NCBI GenBank assembly: GCA_030248215.1
Contig: JASANG010003377.1
Coordinates: 62,001 to 126,000, forward strand
Source: Enoplolaimus lenunculus
Taxonomy: Eukaryota; Nematoda; Enoplea; Enoplida; Thoracostomopsidae
Direction of reading: 5' to 3'
DNA: 64,000 nt
Numbering within the stretch: position 1 is the first letter of the stretch; each line of letters starts with the position of its first letter. The notes below the pieces were generated by a model that saw only the letters and a program-made list of their open reading frames with translations, ran no database searches and was not told the origin of the DNA. The translations under genes and the position numbers were made by a program. Below are positions 1 to 14,600 of this stretch, one piece after another.

Positions 1-142
1 AATTAATCAACTTTCCCGGATTTAAATCAACTCAGTGTGATAATTAACTCAACTCAGAGTGAGTTAAAGTTTCCTGTTATTAACTCAGAAATAACTAACT
101 TTCCGTCTGAGTTGATTAATTAACTCACTGGAATTTACAGTG
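1..142 (+). mobile_element. family A MITE (cut by window edge)
   Basis: The right part of a family A element, ending GGAATTTACAGTG. Full copies are about 250 bp with ends CACTGTAAATTCCAGTGAG and dense internal GAGTTGATT/AACTCA motifs that fold back. Confidence 0.8.
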
Positions 143-319
143 TATGTTGCGTTCTAGAAAAAAACGTTTATTCGAAAAAATTCCCAATGTGCAGGATTTA
201 ACAATTATTGATATGCTGCGTAATGCGAAACATCTCAGAACCTGATATGCAACAAGGATTTGAACCAGAAAAACTTCTAAACCTGATGCAAATATGAATA
301 CGTTGATATTTGTCTGCAG

Positions 320-362
320 GATGTATTGATTGCAAGATCATTAAGAACCCGCTACCAGCATT
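320..362 (+). CDS. possible upstream exon of the ROS1-like kinase
   Basis: After TCTGCAG at 313-319 the sequence reads DVLIARSLRTRYQH, which resembles the GDLLxxLRxxR segment just before the next kinase exon in ROS1. The only donor, GT at 363-364, lies inside the terminal repeat of an inserted family A element. Its phase (1) does not match the phase 0 start at 826, so this may be a decayed or mis-delimited exon. Confidence 0.25.
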
Positions 363-525
363 GTAAAATCCAGTGAGTTGATTTTAATTCAGAATCAGTT
401 GAATTACTGAGTGAAAATATACAATACCTTCAGAATCTGAATTATGAGTTGATTCAACTCATTCTGAGTTATTCAACTCACCCGGAACTAACTTATCTCT
501 AGAGTGAGATAATGTTATAAATTAT
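359..525 (+). mobile_element. family A MITE, truncated
   Basis: Begins CATTGTAAAATCCAGTGAG and runs into the next copy at 526. It covers the donor of the possible kinase exon at 320-362. Confidence 0.75.
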
Positions 526-755
526 CACTGTAAATTTCTATGAATTGATTAATCAATTCAGCGAGCGAGTTAGTTATTTCTGAATTAATATCAGTAAACA
601 TAACTCACTCTGAGTTGAGGTGACTCTTGGTGAGTTCATTAATTAACTCAGATTGAATTAAATCAACTCAAAATTCTGAGTTCTGATAGTCCTAACTCAT
701 CTATGAGTAATTCTATTCATTCTGAGTTAAAATCAACTCACTGGAATTTACAGTG
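526..755 (-). mobile_element. family A MITE
   Basis: A full-length copy in reverse orientation with both ends (CACTGTAAATT and AATTTACAGTG). Confidence 0.85.
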
Positions 756-825
756 AGACACATTTGAAAATATGATTAAATATATTTGTATATTTTCGAT
801 TACAGTAGGCTTTTTTTAATTTTAG

Positions 826-3800
826 TCTCTTCCATCTCAAGTCAGCATCAAAGATTTAGTATCGATGATACTTGATGTGGCAAATGGTTTGACGTATTTA
901 GAAACCAAACGATATGTTCATCGGTAAGGTTAAGTACTACACAGTAAATTCCAGTGAGTTGATTTTAACTCAAAATGAGTTTGAATCACTCAGTCTGAGT
1001 TAGGACTATCAGAACTCAGAACTTTGAGTTGATTAAATTCATTCTGAGTTAATGACTCAACTCACTCAGGGTCAACTCAATTCAGAGCGAGAATCAACTC
1101 AATTCAGGATGAGTTAATGTTTACTGATATTAATTCAGAAATAACTAACTCGCTCGCTGAATTGATTAATCAACTCATTGAAATTTACTGTGTACTCTAT
1201 GCGGGGAAAGTTACGCTATACCAAACACCGTTTAATTGAAGAAAATTTGATTTACGGGGTACCGTATGCGAAGGATTGACCGGATATTCATTTTACATGA
1301 TACCGGAACCGGGACCACGTAGTATTTAACAAGAACGCGCAACCGGATGTCGGTCGGATGTAGATTTGTACACAGTTGGTGATATTTATGCTGTGCAAAA
1401 ATATATTTTTGCTAACTTAAAATGATTTCTTTGCTGAAATTTTAGAGTTTATGTGAGTGTCACTTCTTGACTTGCCCAGAAATGCAGTCACAGCGAAATA
1501 TCCAGTATTTTGTGATGTACAAATAAGTTTTGTTAAATCAGACCCACAACCGCAAATTTCCTGTGTCCTGTATGTTGATACCGGATATACTAACCAGATA
1601 CAGATGTAGATTTTTTGCCGGATATTAATTCGGATCCGGATATCCGGTCAATGTCTGTCTGTTTGGCGTGTTTGTACTTTTACAGTTTCCTGACATGTAA
1701 AAATACATAACATTGTGCCATTTGAAAGCTTACCATACGCGTAGTCTCTTTCGTGGAAGAGTCTTGGTCTGCTTAGAAAATTTTCAACCTTGCTTGTAAG
1801 TCATCAGAACCCATTGTATTCCGCACCTCAAACTTTTTATACTGCTATCTAGCAACTTGAGCGGACTACCGTCCGGAGACCGACTTTTTACATAGATTAG
1901 TATTAAGCTTAAGACTAACGTTTTTTTTTGCTTAGGCTTAGGCTTAGACTACTGTGAAACCGCTAGAGGTAACATTACCCACAATCAAATCGCAGTGTTA
2001 AGCTCAAATAATTTTAGTCAATTACGTTTATGTTGGCGAGCTAAAATTGCACTGTAAATTCCAGCGAGTTGATTAACTCAGAATGAGTTGAATCACTCTG
2101 TCGTTAGTTAGGACGATCAGAACTCATAATTTTGAGTTAATTCAACTCATTTCGATTTAATTAATAAACTCGCCAGGAATCAACTAAACTCAGAGGCAAT
2201 TAGCTCAGCTCAGAGTGAGTTAAAGTTGACTGTTATTAACTCAAAAGAAACAAACTTTCCGTCTGAGTTGATTAATTAACTCATTAGAATATACAGTGTG
2301 TGATGGTACTTTAAATGTGTTGTGTATTCACTTTTTAGAGATTTGGCAGCTCGTAATTGTCTGGTCTCGTCAAAAGTTTCAAAGTATAAAGGTTGCGTTT
2401 TGGTGAAAATATGTACGTTTTTCAATAAATCTTTAATTTCTTTGAATATTATTCTGTAAATTCCGATAAATTGATTAATCAACACAGAGAGAATTAGTTA
2501 TTTCTGGTTATTTCTGAGTAATAACAGAAAATATCAACTTGTTCTGAACCAATTTCATTCCAGTGTGAGTTGATTAATTAACTCAGAATGAGTTCAATTA
2601 ATTCACAATTCTGAGTTCTGGAAGACCTAAAATTCAGAGTTCTGGCTTCTAAGTGGATTCCGCTCATTCTAAGTTAAATTCAACTCACTGGAATTTATAG
2701 TGTACCGTAAATTTCACAATATTAAGTAATGTTTGACATCGATAGTTTAGAGTAAACTTTGGTTCAAAAAATATTTTTGGACACGTAGCCAGAGCTCAAT
2801 ACACTTTAAATTCCCCTGAGTTGATTTTAACTCAGAATGAGTCGAATCCACTCAGAGGTCTGAGCTCTGAATTAGGTCTTTCTGAATTCAGGAATCTGAA
2901 TTGATTCAACACATTCTGAGTTTATTTGCCAACTCATCCAGAATTAAATCAACTCACAGTGAGCTAATATCTACTCTTATTAACTCAGAAATAGCCGGAA
3001 AAAACTAATTCTCTCTGAATTGATTAACCAACTCATTAGAATTTACAGTGTAGTCGTAGTTAAACCAACTAAAATTGCTGTGATTTAAAATACGATTTCA
3101 GTTGAAAACTTTTACCTGAGCAGTAAGATACTTGTTAGGTACAGATGGTTTCGATTCGGCAGTGAGTGCACGGGCACATAGCGAAAGATGGAGTGGGGGC
3201 TCAGCCTTCCTAGAAAAGTATGGACCCCCTTCAACCTCCTTGACAGCCAATTGAAATCCATGTATGCATCTCCTAAAAAATTTTAGCAACATCATAGCAA
3301 GATTAGCTGGCTACGAGTCTGTGTGTGTTCGGTGATAAATTTTTTAATTTGTTTGGAACAAACTGTGGGAATACGCCAATACTGTGAACCGTAAATTGTA
3401 TTCTGTAGCTGATTTTGGCTTAACACGTGACGTGTATGAAAACGATTATTACAAATTGTTGGGATCAACTTGTCTTCCAATTCGCTGGATGGCCCCGGAA
3501 TCATTCAGGGACGGTGTTGTTACGACGAAAAGTGACATTTGGTACGCGTTTTTGCAGGATTTGAAACATTTTTTTGCTACAAGTGAACTTTTAGACTAAT
3601 GCAACTTCCACAATATCATGCGTACACCAGGTGACTTTTGAGAGCATACTGTGATGGACACTGAAGCTAGTTTTGGCTTCAGTCTGCTGCATACTAAAAG
3701 TTATTGGCTAAATTATGAACAAAAGATGAAAAAAGTATTTTTGCAATGAAAATATAAATCTGGCAGCGAAGAATGGTAAAAATATCAAACATTCATTGCT

Positions 3801-6800
3801 TAATTTTACTTTAAAATCGAATAAAAGTACAAAATAAGTGCAGTGCCGTTCTCAACATTTTTATAATGAATTCGTAAGCCTAAGCCTAAGCCTAAGCCTA
3901 AGCATAAGCCTAAGCAAAAAAATGTAATCCAGAATGTAAACGTACTATTTTATAGACCCACCAGAAACCGGGACGCCCCTTAAAGTAACATGGGCCAAAG
4001 TATGTAACAGTAAAAAGTTGTACAGTACCTCGGGTATGGTCTTTATCATAAGTCTTCCGCACTGTGGCCCGCTTGTATACTCGAAGCGAATATTTTACCG
4101 GCGACGTCTATGTCTACGAGGAGGAAATCGTTTATAATTCGGTAAATAATTTCACATCGATGGTTGGTTGTTTTAATTTACCAAATTTATTGTTTGATTT
4201 TTATGTTAATTTTAGTTTAATTTCAGGTCTCTTGGCGTTCTTATTTGGGAAGTAATGTCACTCGGTAACAAGCCGTATTATGGAATCGAAGACGTTGTCA
4301 AATATGTTCTGGATCGAAATATATTGGAACAACCTGATTACTGGTTTCGATGTCCGGATTTACTGTAACTTATGTTTTTTTTTATTTTTTTGAATTGCTA
4401 TCAATCAATTTTGAAGTTAATATTTGATAAGAAATCGTCCGCAGTTTTGTGCAAAAAAATTTGCATAATTTTTCAAATTGCACAAGTATTAGAGCCCAAT
4501 TCTTTAAATTCTTGGTAATTTAGATAAATTTGTTTGTTTTCAAAAAATGTAACCAAAATTCGAGTAATTTCAACAAAAATGTACGGATTTTAAGTAATAT
4601 TTTGAGGAATTTAGGTAAAAATTGCTGCAATTTTTGTTTAAATTACTCAAATTTTAGCTCACTGTAAATTCCAGTGAATTGACTAATCAATTTACCTAGC
4701 GAGTTGGTTATTTCTGAATTAATATCAGTAAACATTAACTCACTCTGAGCTGAGTTGATTCTCACTCTGAGTTGAATGGACTCTGGGTGAGTTTATTAAT
4801 TAACTCAGAATGAATTGAATCAACTCTAAATTCTGAGTTCTGGTACTCCGAAGTCAGACTGAGTGATTCAACTCATTTTGAGTTAAAATCAACTCACTGA
4901 AATTTACAGCGTAAATTTTTCAAATTTTCATAGATAGTTTTTTTGCAAATTATTTTCAACTACAATTATCACCAAAGTAACAACGTTGAATGGTCAAAAT
5001 TTCTAAAATTTCCGATATAACAACTCGTAAAATTTAATTTTTTTGGTGTAAAAGATAGATTACCCTGTTAATTAATGAAAAATGCAAATATCATTTTTTA
5101 TTTCAGCTACGAAGAAATGAAAAAATGTTTCGAATTTGACGCGGATTTGCGACCAACTGCCTTCGAAATACATCAGTGTCTTTTGCGTGTCGCTCAGTTT
5201 CGTGAACTTCGCAATGATTTACCATTTCCAAGATTAACAAGTAAGATTTAGTAATAATGCAGTAACTGCACTGCAAATTGCAGTGAGTTGAATACTAAAC
5301 GCAGAGAGAGAATTAGTTATTTCTGGTTATTTCTGAGTTAATAACAGTACATGTAACTCGCTCTGAGCGGAATTAATTCAGGGTGATTTGATCAATCAAC
5401 TCAGAAGGAGTTCAATCAATTCAAAATTCTGAGTTCTGAAAGACCTTATTTAGAGATCATGCGTTTGAGTGGAGAGAACTCATTCTGTGTTAAAATCAAC
5501 TCACTGGAATTTACAGGACACTAAATTATGAGATTTTGGGTAATAACCCTTTACTAAAGGAGTAATTGTTTGCAGACACAGTTTCTGGCATCTGAATTTG
5601 TAGGCGCATTAGCCTGGGGCTATAAGAGATTTTGGCTGTTATACGCTTATCACCACGCTGTAAATTGCAGTGAGTTGATTTTAACTCAGAGTTAATAGTT
5701 AAGTCCACTTAGAAGTCTGAGCTCTAAATTAGGTGTTCCAGAACTCAGAATTCTGAATAGGCTGAACTTATTCTGAGTTAATTAATTAACTCACCTGGAA
5801 TTTAATCAGCTCAGAATGAGTTAAAGGTAAATCATCGGTGCTTGTTTAAATATTGGTACATAAATGTGTGTTAGTCCAGTAATTACCTAAAACGTGGTGT
5901 GAAAATGTACCAAAAGTCCGAGATTTATTTCACCGTTGACAAAGTTTTTGTTAACGAACGAGAGGTGCCAACAGGAGGTCAGATTCGCTAATTCTTGCAC
6001 TAAGTTTTATTATCGTACACTGTACATTGCTGTGAGTTGCTTAGTCAACTCAGAGAACGAATTAGTCCACCCTGGTTATTTCTGAGTTAATAACTGTAAA
6101 AGTTTACTCACTTTGAGCTGATTCAATTCCGAGTCAGTTGATTAACTCAATAATCAATTCAGATTTCTGAAATGTGAAATTTCATTCAGACGCAGTAATT
6201 CAACTCATTCTGAATTAAAATCAATTCACTTGCACCTTAGTGTATGAAATTAAACAACATGACGACCTCAACATTGTGGGCGAATCGAAATTTGTACAAA
6301 ACTAGCAAAACGCTCTTTATAAATGGAAACAACGGCGGATCCAAACATTTCTGACGGATGTGGTCGGGCTAACAAACGTATTGAAACGCAGTTTTTACAT
6401 CAAGCTATATATGTGCCAATTTTGTTAAGGGTAAAATTGTAAGCTAAAGACGGACGTTCTCTTTGAATCAGCCAGTGATTGGAAATATATATACAGTCTT
6501 TTTTGTGTCCTGAGGTTAAAGCATTAAAATTCGATAAGAACAGTAATTAGTATCTATTCTACCTCAAACTAAATCCCTATTCACACGGGCAAGTTTTTGC
6601 AGTAAGAACTCGCACGAGCAACTTGCACTCGCAAGTTTGGTCACAAAGCAGCTTTCAAGCTTTGAAACCTGCAAATTACTCACTGCAATTCATGCTACTT
6701 TATTTAATTTGCACCTATAAACGTAGCGACAAGTCGCTTGAATTTTTTGCCTCTGCGGTTTGATTGGTCAATCGGAATGTTCCTTTGAAAATACTGGCAG

Positions 6801-9800
6801 CTGCAAGTATTTCGTGCAAGTTGCAGCTGCTAGTTCTCGCTGCAAAAACTTGTACGTGTGAATAGGGCTTAAAGGTTCTCATTAAATCTAGTACCCATAT
6901 TCTCAAATGTGTGTAGCTTGCAGCACCTATCACGAATTGGTGACAGATTTTGTAACTTCCGAACCAGGAAGTGGTGAACTTTGAAATTCTACCGATCTCA
7001 TAAGTATAGTATAACCAAGAGTCGGTAATGACTGTTTTTACAAGAGTGTGCATCTGGTTACGTTCTGTGTGGGAAAGTCTGTACCCGGCATGCGTTGCAT
7101 TTTTTGCCTTCCGCGCTTATTTAGAGGGGGTACAACCCGTGCGAACTATGACACTTTACGTATATATACGTGTGTCAAACATGCTCCCCTTATAGCTTAA
7201 TTTAGGGGCATTCATGTGATAGCGACCCCGTCTAAATAAGGGGGGATCGGCCAAAAACGCAACGCTCGGTGGTACATTTTGTATCATGCGGAACTATAAG
7301 AGTTGAATACTCTTGTACCATGCACTCTTGGTATAACTAGAACAATTCATACTCTTTTGTGGTTAAAATGTAATTTCTGATTGTTTTTAAACTGACTAAT
7401 GTTTCCCAGGAGTCTTATTTACGTTAACCCAAGAAAAAGCAAAAGTAATACTGTGAGACAAGCTTTATAAACAAATGATAATGTGATCGGTGCTGTGATT
7501 GCTGGTTTGAATGCCTGAACAAACCTAAATAACCCCGTAGCCCTGATCGGGTGTAGCAGCGAGAGGAATACCAATAGTCCACGGTTCGTAGGAATAATGT
7601 GGAGAAAATTTATTCAGTAAAAAACTAAATAATGAGGATATAAATGTCGTATGGGAGAGAATTGAAGAACCATCTCACTGCAAGTTTTGGCAGCGTCACC
7701 CCTGTTACATTTGGAGACAATGTACCATTGTTTTGAAAATATATTTTCGTTGCCAAAATGACCCCTAAAATTTCTTAGGGCCCATCCAGGCTGAATTTTC
7801 TGCGGACGGCCCTGGTATAAGTAGCCGGTCAAAAATGACGATAATCCTGATGTCTTGTGGAAGTTGTTTATGCATCGATTTCAGTTGTCACTGAATGGTT
7901 GAAAAACTTGCTGAAAATATTTTACCTACACTATTAATTTCAACGAGTTGATTAATCAATTCAGCTAGCGAGTTGGTTTATATTTCTGAATTAATATCAG
8001 TAAACATTCACTCACTCTCAGTTGAGTTGATTCTTACTCTGAGTTGAGTTGACTCCGGGGTGAGTTGATTAATTAACTCAGAATGAATTGAATCAACTCA
8101 AATTTCTGAGTTCTAATAGTCCTAAATACTGTAAATTCAAGTAAGTTGATTTTTACTCGCAGACTGAGTTAAATCACACAGACTGAGTTAGAACTATCAG
8201 AACTCATAATTCTGAGTTGATACAACTCATTCTGGTTTAACTAATCAACTTTTTCGGAATCAACTCAACTCAGAGTGAGTTAATGTTTACTGTTCTATTA
8301 ACTGAGAAATAACTAATTTTCCAACTGAGTTGATTAATTAACTCATTTGAATTTACAACATATGTATTCATATAAATACATATATACATACATATATATA
8401 TGTAGGTATGTATGTATGTATTACACAATTTCTTAAATGTTTCAATGAACCAGTTGAGCCGTATCGGTTTTGATTTAATTAATTTCTATTTGAATATCAT
8501 TTCAAAACTCCAGTTGAAAAAGACATTTTTTAGTTCAACTTAGAAAATCTTATGCACTGCCATACGACAATTCTCGTTAAGTGTAATCTTTAACAATAAA
8601 TGTGTGGGAAAAGTGTACAAGAATCAAGCAGTCAAAAGTATAATGCAACACTGTTTATTTAATAACACCGTATGCACTGCAAAATTCCAACGAGTTGATT
8701 AATCAACTCAGTGACAGTATTAGTTATTTTTGGTGGTTTCTGAGAGTTAATAGCAGTAAATATTAACACATTGTGAGCTGATTTCATTCCGAGTTAGTTG
8801 ATTAATTAACTCAGAATGTATTCAATCAATTCAGAATTGTGAGTTCTGAAAAACCTAATTCAGAGCGCAGACATCTGAGTGGAATCTACTCAATCTGAGG
8901 TAAAATCAATTCACTTGAATTTACAGTAATGGGCGCCCTGTGTTTTTGAAGTAATTGCTAAAACTAGCTAGTACCATTGTTTTAGCTATGTCATTTATTT
9001 CGCTAAACATTTATTAAATAACTAATATAACCTATTCGAAATAATTATAATGTTCTTTATGCTGGCAATAGTAAGTTCGGGCAATAATAAAACAACCAAA
9101 AGTAAGCTTAGACAAGTATTAGATTGTATAATTCTTAAGGGATTTTCTGCAGACGGCTACACGAAAATGTTTTGGCCAAGACACGGTTAAATTTGAAATT
9201 GTTAAGACATAAATCTTTAATATGCTGGTAAGCTAAATTTATTTTGCAATCGTGTTTTACCGGTCGGCTTTCACGCAATCTTAAACCTGCTCAACTTCCA
9301 ATCTGGGTTTAGAGTTCGTTGTTCCCTCTCCTGGGAATTTAAAGGCATATATATTATATATGTATACATATATAAATATATACATATATAAACATATAAA
9401 TAGATATATATGTATACATATATAAATATATATCCGGTGGATCCATATGCCATAATGTCACATTTGGTTTTTGAAACTGCATCGGGATTTTTAAAGTCAT
9501 AGGTGTGGAACTTAGCAGTGAAGCATTTTAAGTCAGTTCGAACGCAGTGTGGATCAGAATTTATCAGGGGCGGAGAGTTTTTATGTGGGACTAGAATAGA
9601 GCAAGCTTAAGCTTTAGATTATTTTTTTTGCTTGGCTTAGGCTTAGGCTTAGGAATTACGTTCATTCTTACCGCTTAGGTTTAGGCTTAAACTTAGGCTT
9701 AGGCTTAGGCTTAGGAATTATTCTTGTAACACTGTTCCGCCCCGGTTCTTAACATTGGCCCTGACACGTTATAATAAATGCTCTTCACACATGCAACGTC

Positions 9801-11569
9801 CAAAGGTATAGTTTAACTGCGTGGATTATACAGGTTTTACGTATACGGCGTGGCGAATTTTTTATACCGTCGCTATTTACAGGAAATGTTTTGCTTAAAA
9901 ATTATTAATTAAACTCTCACGTCCAAATTTAGCTTCCTCCCAGAATTGTGAAAATTTAAATTCCGCTCACATACTGAATAGTAAAATTCGATTTTTTCGC
10001 TTAAATGTTTTTTCCACCAAAGATATGAATTTTCTCGCCAAAATTCTAATTTACCGGCAAAACTTGATTTTTTTTACAAAAATGTGAATTTTCGCGGCAA
10101 ACATTGAATTCCTTGCAAAAACTTAAAGTTAAATTTTTTTACAAAAATGTGAATTTTCGCGGCAAACATTGAATTCCTTGCAAAAACTTGAATTTCCCAT
10201 TAAAATTAGGATTTCCCGCCAAAATTTGAATTTCATGCAAAATCAGAAACCTCCGTAAATCGTTCGACAGTTTTAGATTTGTCCGCTACACCATTGTACA
10301 GGAACGGTTGTTCACCAATTTATGTTGTTTCTGATATGACGAATATTTCTCGTTTTAAACACTAAGACACATATGCTGCATTCAAACCGATATCGACGTT
10401 GCATATGCGAAGCGCACGCATTATAACGTTTGAGTCACATTAAATCGTTAAATTCTATTCTGGAATCCGTTCGCCGAATGGGCGTGGCCAGATGTTTCTA
10501 GCGGAGGTTTCAGTTGATCCAGTTGAAACAGTTTCCAAAAACTCTGGACGAAACGATAAAACAAGGATTTAACCTTTGAAACAATTTGGCTACGCCCTGA
10601 ATATGCCGTCTTGATTTTCAGACAATAAACGAAAAACTAAATTTTATAAATTAATTACTAATGGATGTTGTGTTTCATCCGTTATTTTTTATAGACACCA
10701 GTACTCATTCCAAACGCGATTTGAATCGCCGTCGCGGGCCTGCGAGTAGTAATTCAACAAGTTTCGGAAGTCGTTCAAATTCAATATCCGTATCCGGTGG
10801 CCCAGGACGAAGTTCCGCCGCAGGAACAGATGGTAACCGACACACGTCATCGTTTATGACAGAGTCAAGCCGGGAATTTGGACGCAATAGTAAGTCGACG
10901 CTACACTGTAAAAAATGCGGAGTCAAATTGACTCCCTCGGAAACACGCTTTTCCTGACTACACAAACTGAGTCAAATTTGACTTCGCCAGAGTCAACAGT
11001 GAACCGAATTTGACTCTGGCGATGTGAAATGTGACTCAGTTTGTGTAGTCAGGAAAAGCCTGTTTCCGAGAGAGTCAGTTTGACTCCCCATTTTTTTACA
11101 GTGTACTGGTGAATCCAAAAGCATGCAACCTCAACCTAGGCGGCTCCAACATGAATCAAAACCAACATTTTGTATGAAGTTTTAGCACTAAAATGATGTT
11201 TAGGCTTCTGGATTGCTTCATTTGCGAGTTTTTTTCAACTATTATATCTTAAGCGTCCACCCTTATAGGAATTTTTAGATCCGCCACTGGTCGCGGGACA
11301 GCGGGTGGAGATTTTTCGCCCCCCCAAAACTTGGCCTTAGTAAGTAGGCGCACTGGCGAATTTGTTCTGTGTGAATATTCTTCACCAAAAAAGGTCATGG
11401 AGCATCGGCCGGTTTGACGCACATATTTTCATTTTGAACCTTTAATTGTTTATATCTTTAAGTATACATTTTTTCAATCTTTTCAAAAATTTAAATACGT
11501 TTCTCAAATGTGCTTATATCTTGTGGCAAAAAGCAACGAAAGCAACAGCAACAAAACAATCAAAACTGT

Positions 11570-11604
<35 letters not shown>

Positions 11605-14600
11605 AACAATGTAAATTTTTATATGTCTGTCACATGAAATTTACTGAAACAAAATCATTTGTTGTGAAAGACTACACAGCAAAAATGGTGAGTCAAATTG
11701 ACTCTCTCCGAAATAGGCTCTACGGGACTACACAAACTGATTCAAATTTGACTCCGCCAAAGTCAAACGTGCGACTCAGTGAGTCGAATTTGACTCTGGT
11801 GGAATCGAATTTGACACGTTTTACCCGTAGAGCCTATTTCAGACAGAGTCAACTTGACTACATTTTTTGCAGTGTAGGTGCAATGCCCGTCTTTAGATTC
11901 CGGTATTTCGATCACTATCCGTTACCGCTTCCGGTATTTTGAAGTTCATTTTTTTGGTAACTTTGGTTTCAATGTTTTCAGTTGGTCACCAGACTGCGTC
12001 TTTGCTTCTCAATCAACGTCGTGGAGGCAAATCATCAATATTTCGCTCGTTACGCAATATTCGAAAACAAAAAATAGCTCCACCTTTGCCGGTAAACGTT
12101 TTTAGTTGTAATTTTATTTATTTAACATTAATTGCCAGTAAACTACATAGCTAATATTTTTTCTAAAACAGCATCTATGTTGTGTATATTATATACATAC
12201 AGCCCTATTCACACGTGCCAGATTTTTTAGCGAGAACTTGCAATTACAGCTTGTACGTGCAAGTTGCTCGATGCAAACGCGTGCGTATCTGTATAAGTTT
12301 AAGTGGACCGCTCTGCTGTTGGCGATAGGTGCTATACACATTTGAGAATACCTGTCATTGAGCATAATTTTATTAATAAAAATACATATAAAATGCTTCA
12401 AAAAAGCCGGTGTGTAACTTTAGTTTTTTTTATTTTTCAGCCGTCGAAAGAAATGCTGGAACAAAGTGCGACGCTTGCTATGAAACCTGGTGCAAATACG
12501 TTACCAAGTAAGTTATTAATCAGAAGCATTTGGGTAAATAATTGATAGTGGTTGTTGATATTTTTTCTACTAAAGACACTGGTCCGTATTATCAAATGTA
12601 TATAGCACCTATCATCAGTTGGTAATCGGTCTTGTAACTTTTGAACTACTGTATGGTGCTGTGCTAATCTTGAGATCCGCAATTGTACGTGTTTCTCTTT
12701 TTAAAAACCTCTAACTGGCAATAGGTGCTATAAGCATTTAAGAATATTGTCCACTGTCTATGAGCGCCAATCCCGATGGGAGTGGGGGTCACTGACCCCC
12801 CCCCCGCCTCCACTTTTTGAGTGTAAAACTTGGCGGTGTTTTTTGACCTCATCATTTTTGAACGACAAAACTTGACCGGATTATTAGTACCCAAAACGTC
12901 TGACAAGCTCATTGCCCGAAACCGTGATTTTTCCTACCAAACCAGCGTAGTTCCTAGCGGTCATACAGTAGTGGCTGCGCTGCACTCCAGGTTATAAGCT
13001 TTGGACCTTATAAAACGGGTAGCCTCTGTGCTGTACAAGGACGAGGCTTATGAGGTGAGGAATTTTGGGGGGAAAACTACAAAACTGCCGTACTGGCATC
13101 GAAAATAGACTTAAATTGTCAGTTTTCAGACAGAATGGACACACTGTTAATGCCGGTCCAGTTAGACAGGATCTTTACCCGACAATATCAAAGAAAAGGG
13201 GTTGAGCAGTTCCCCTCTAAAATTCTGGCTTATTGTAGACATTTCAAATAAGTAACCCTACTTTTGAAAATCGATTGGCATCCATGACTGTATTAGAATT
13301 GCGCTCTACCTACTTAAAGTTTAATTGAGATGTGTGGCAGCTCGAGCCATTAGCATTCAATTAATTTTAAATTATGTTTTCAGATGAGAGCGGCTAAAAT
13401 AGCAGAACCGTTACCGAATCGTTATTATATTCATGTTAACGGAACCTTGGTAAAAATTGTCGTAATATATATTACTAAAATAATAACTGCTCAACACAAT
13501 TGAAATGTCAATATTTCTTAAATTCTAAAAATTCAACACTGATATTTGCCGTTTTTATGTGATTTTGGTTTTTGTATACTTTCCCCGTAGCAATTACAGT
13601 TAAACATTAGCTTCCGGCGTAGGCTTACCTAAATACAAACACTTAAAATTAAGCTTTAGTGTCAGGCATTAAGGTTTTTTGTGCACCTAGTCCCAAGCCT
13701 GAGCCTAAGCCTAAGCCTAAACCTGTGCGGAAAGTATATTAAAATAGGCCTAGTTTTCGTTAACATAATTTTAGGAAATCTTGGACCTAACATTTCATCG
13801 TTTTCTGGTTACGAAATCCCCCTGCTTCAACCGTTATCAAACCGTGGTAGCAGCGTTTACAACTATACCCCCGGTTTACAGCCTTCTATTGGCCAGTTGT
13901 CGCCCGGCCGCAAAAACAGCGTTAGCCAATCAGATTCGAGTATTATCGCTGGTGAAATCATACGCCTTACGGTACGGTCCTGTCGAGGTTGTGTGCAAAA
14001 TTTGCCAAATTTCCCCGATTCCCAGCATATTGCCCACGTTAACGGTTGTGGCCTGCCAGCGGAACATTTAGTACAACGATATTTAAATCAAGCATTGACG
14101 AATCTAAATATCGCCCAGTATGACCGTAGCCAAGAAAAGCATCACTTAATTCAACTTGTCCGAGCCACCGTTGCACAACGAAATTTGCGACCAGATATTC
14201 CCACGCTTTCACGGCAATCAGATTTTTCCACGCTAGCACGACAACCAGATATTCCCACGCTTTCAATTCCAAACGTTCCCACGGTACCTGAATATCGAAT
14301 GGGCGTTGACAATTTTGGCTACGAGACATCGTCTGCGGGCGGTTATGACCAAGTTTCAATGCCCCAAAGTTCAACATTCGATAACGGCTATTCGATTCCA
14401 AATTCACTTGCCCAACAATCGTATACTGATACCAGACGAAGCAGTGGAACCACAGTTCATCTAGATAGTCCTATCACCCAACCGCAAATATACGCTAATG
14501 ATCAAACAGACTACGTACTACCAAATAATTCCGCACCCCAGACCCTAAAAACTACCCCTCGCAAACAAGATACCGTCACGCGTGCCGAATCAGCACTAAA

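Noticed and set aside
4064-4255. ORF beginning in the intron before kinase exon 4227-4364
   Set aside because: The true exon begins at 4227 after TTTCAG and is read in another frame; the ORF is intronic sequence running into it.
6715-7053. 112-codon minus-strand ORF
   Set aside because: Lies across family I and J repeat sequence; no exon signals and no domain.
7408-7460. Possible exon after TTTCCCAG (reading [15 protein letters not shown] then stop)
   Set aside because: Would end the kinase before the well-supported tail exons, and joins 5240 and 10695 already match in phase without it.
9600-9715. TTAGGC runs as a telomere or chromosome end
   Set aside because: Runs are short, interrupted, in both orientations and always inside MITE families C or D.
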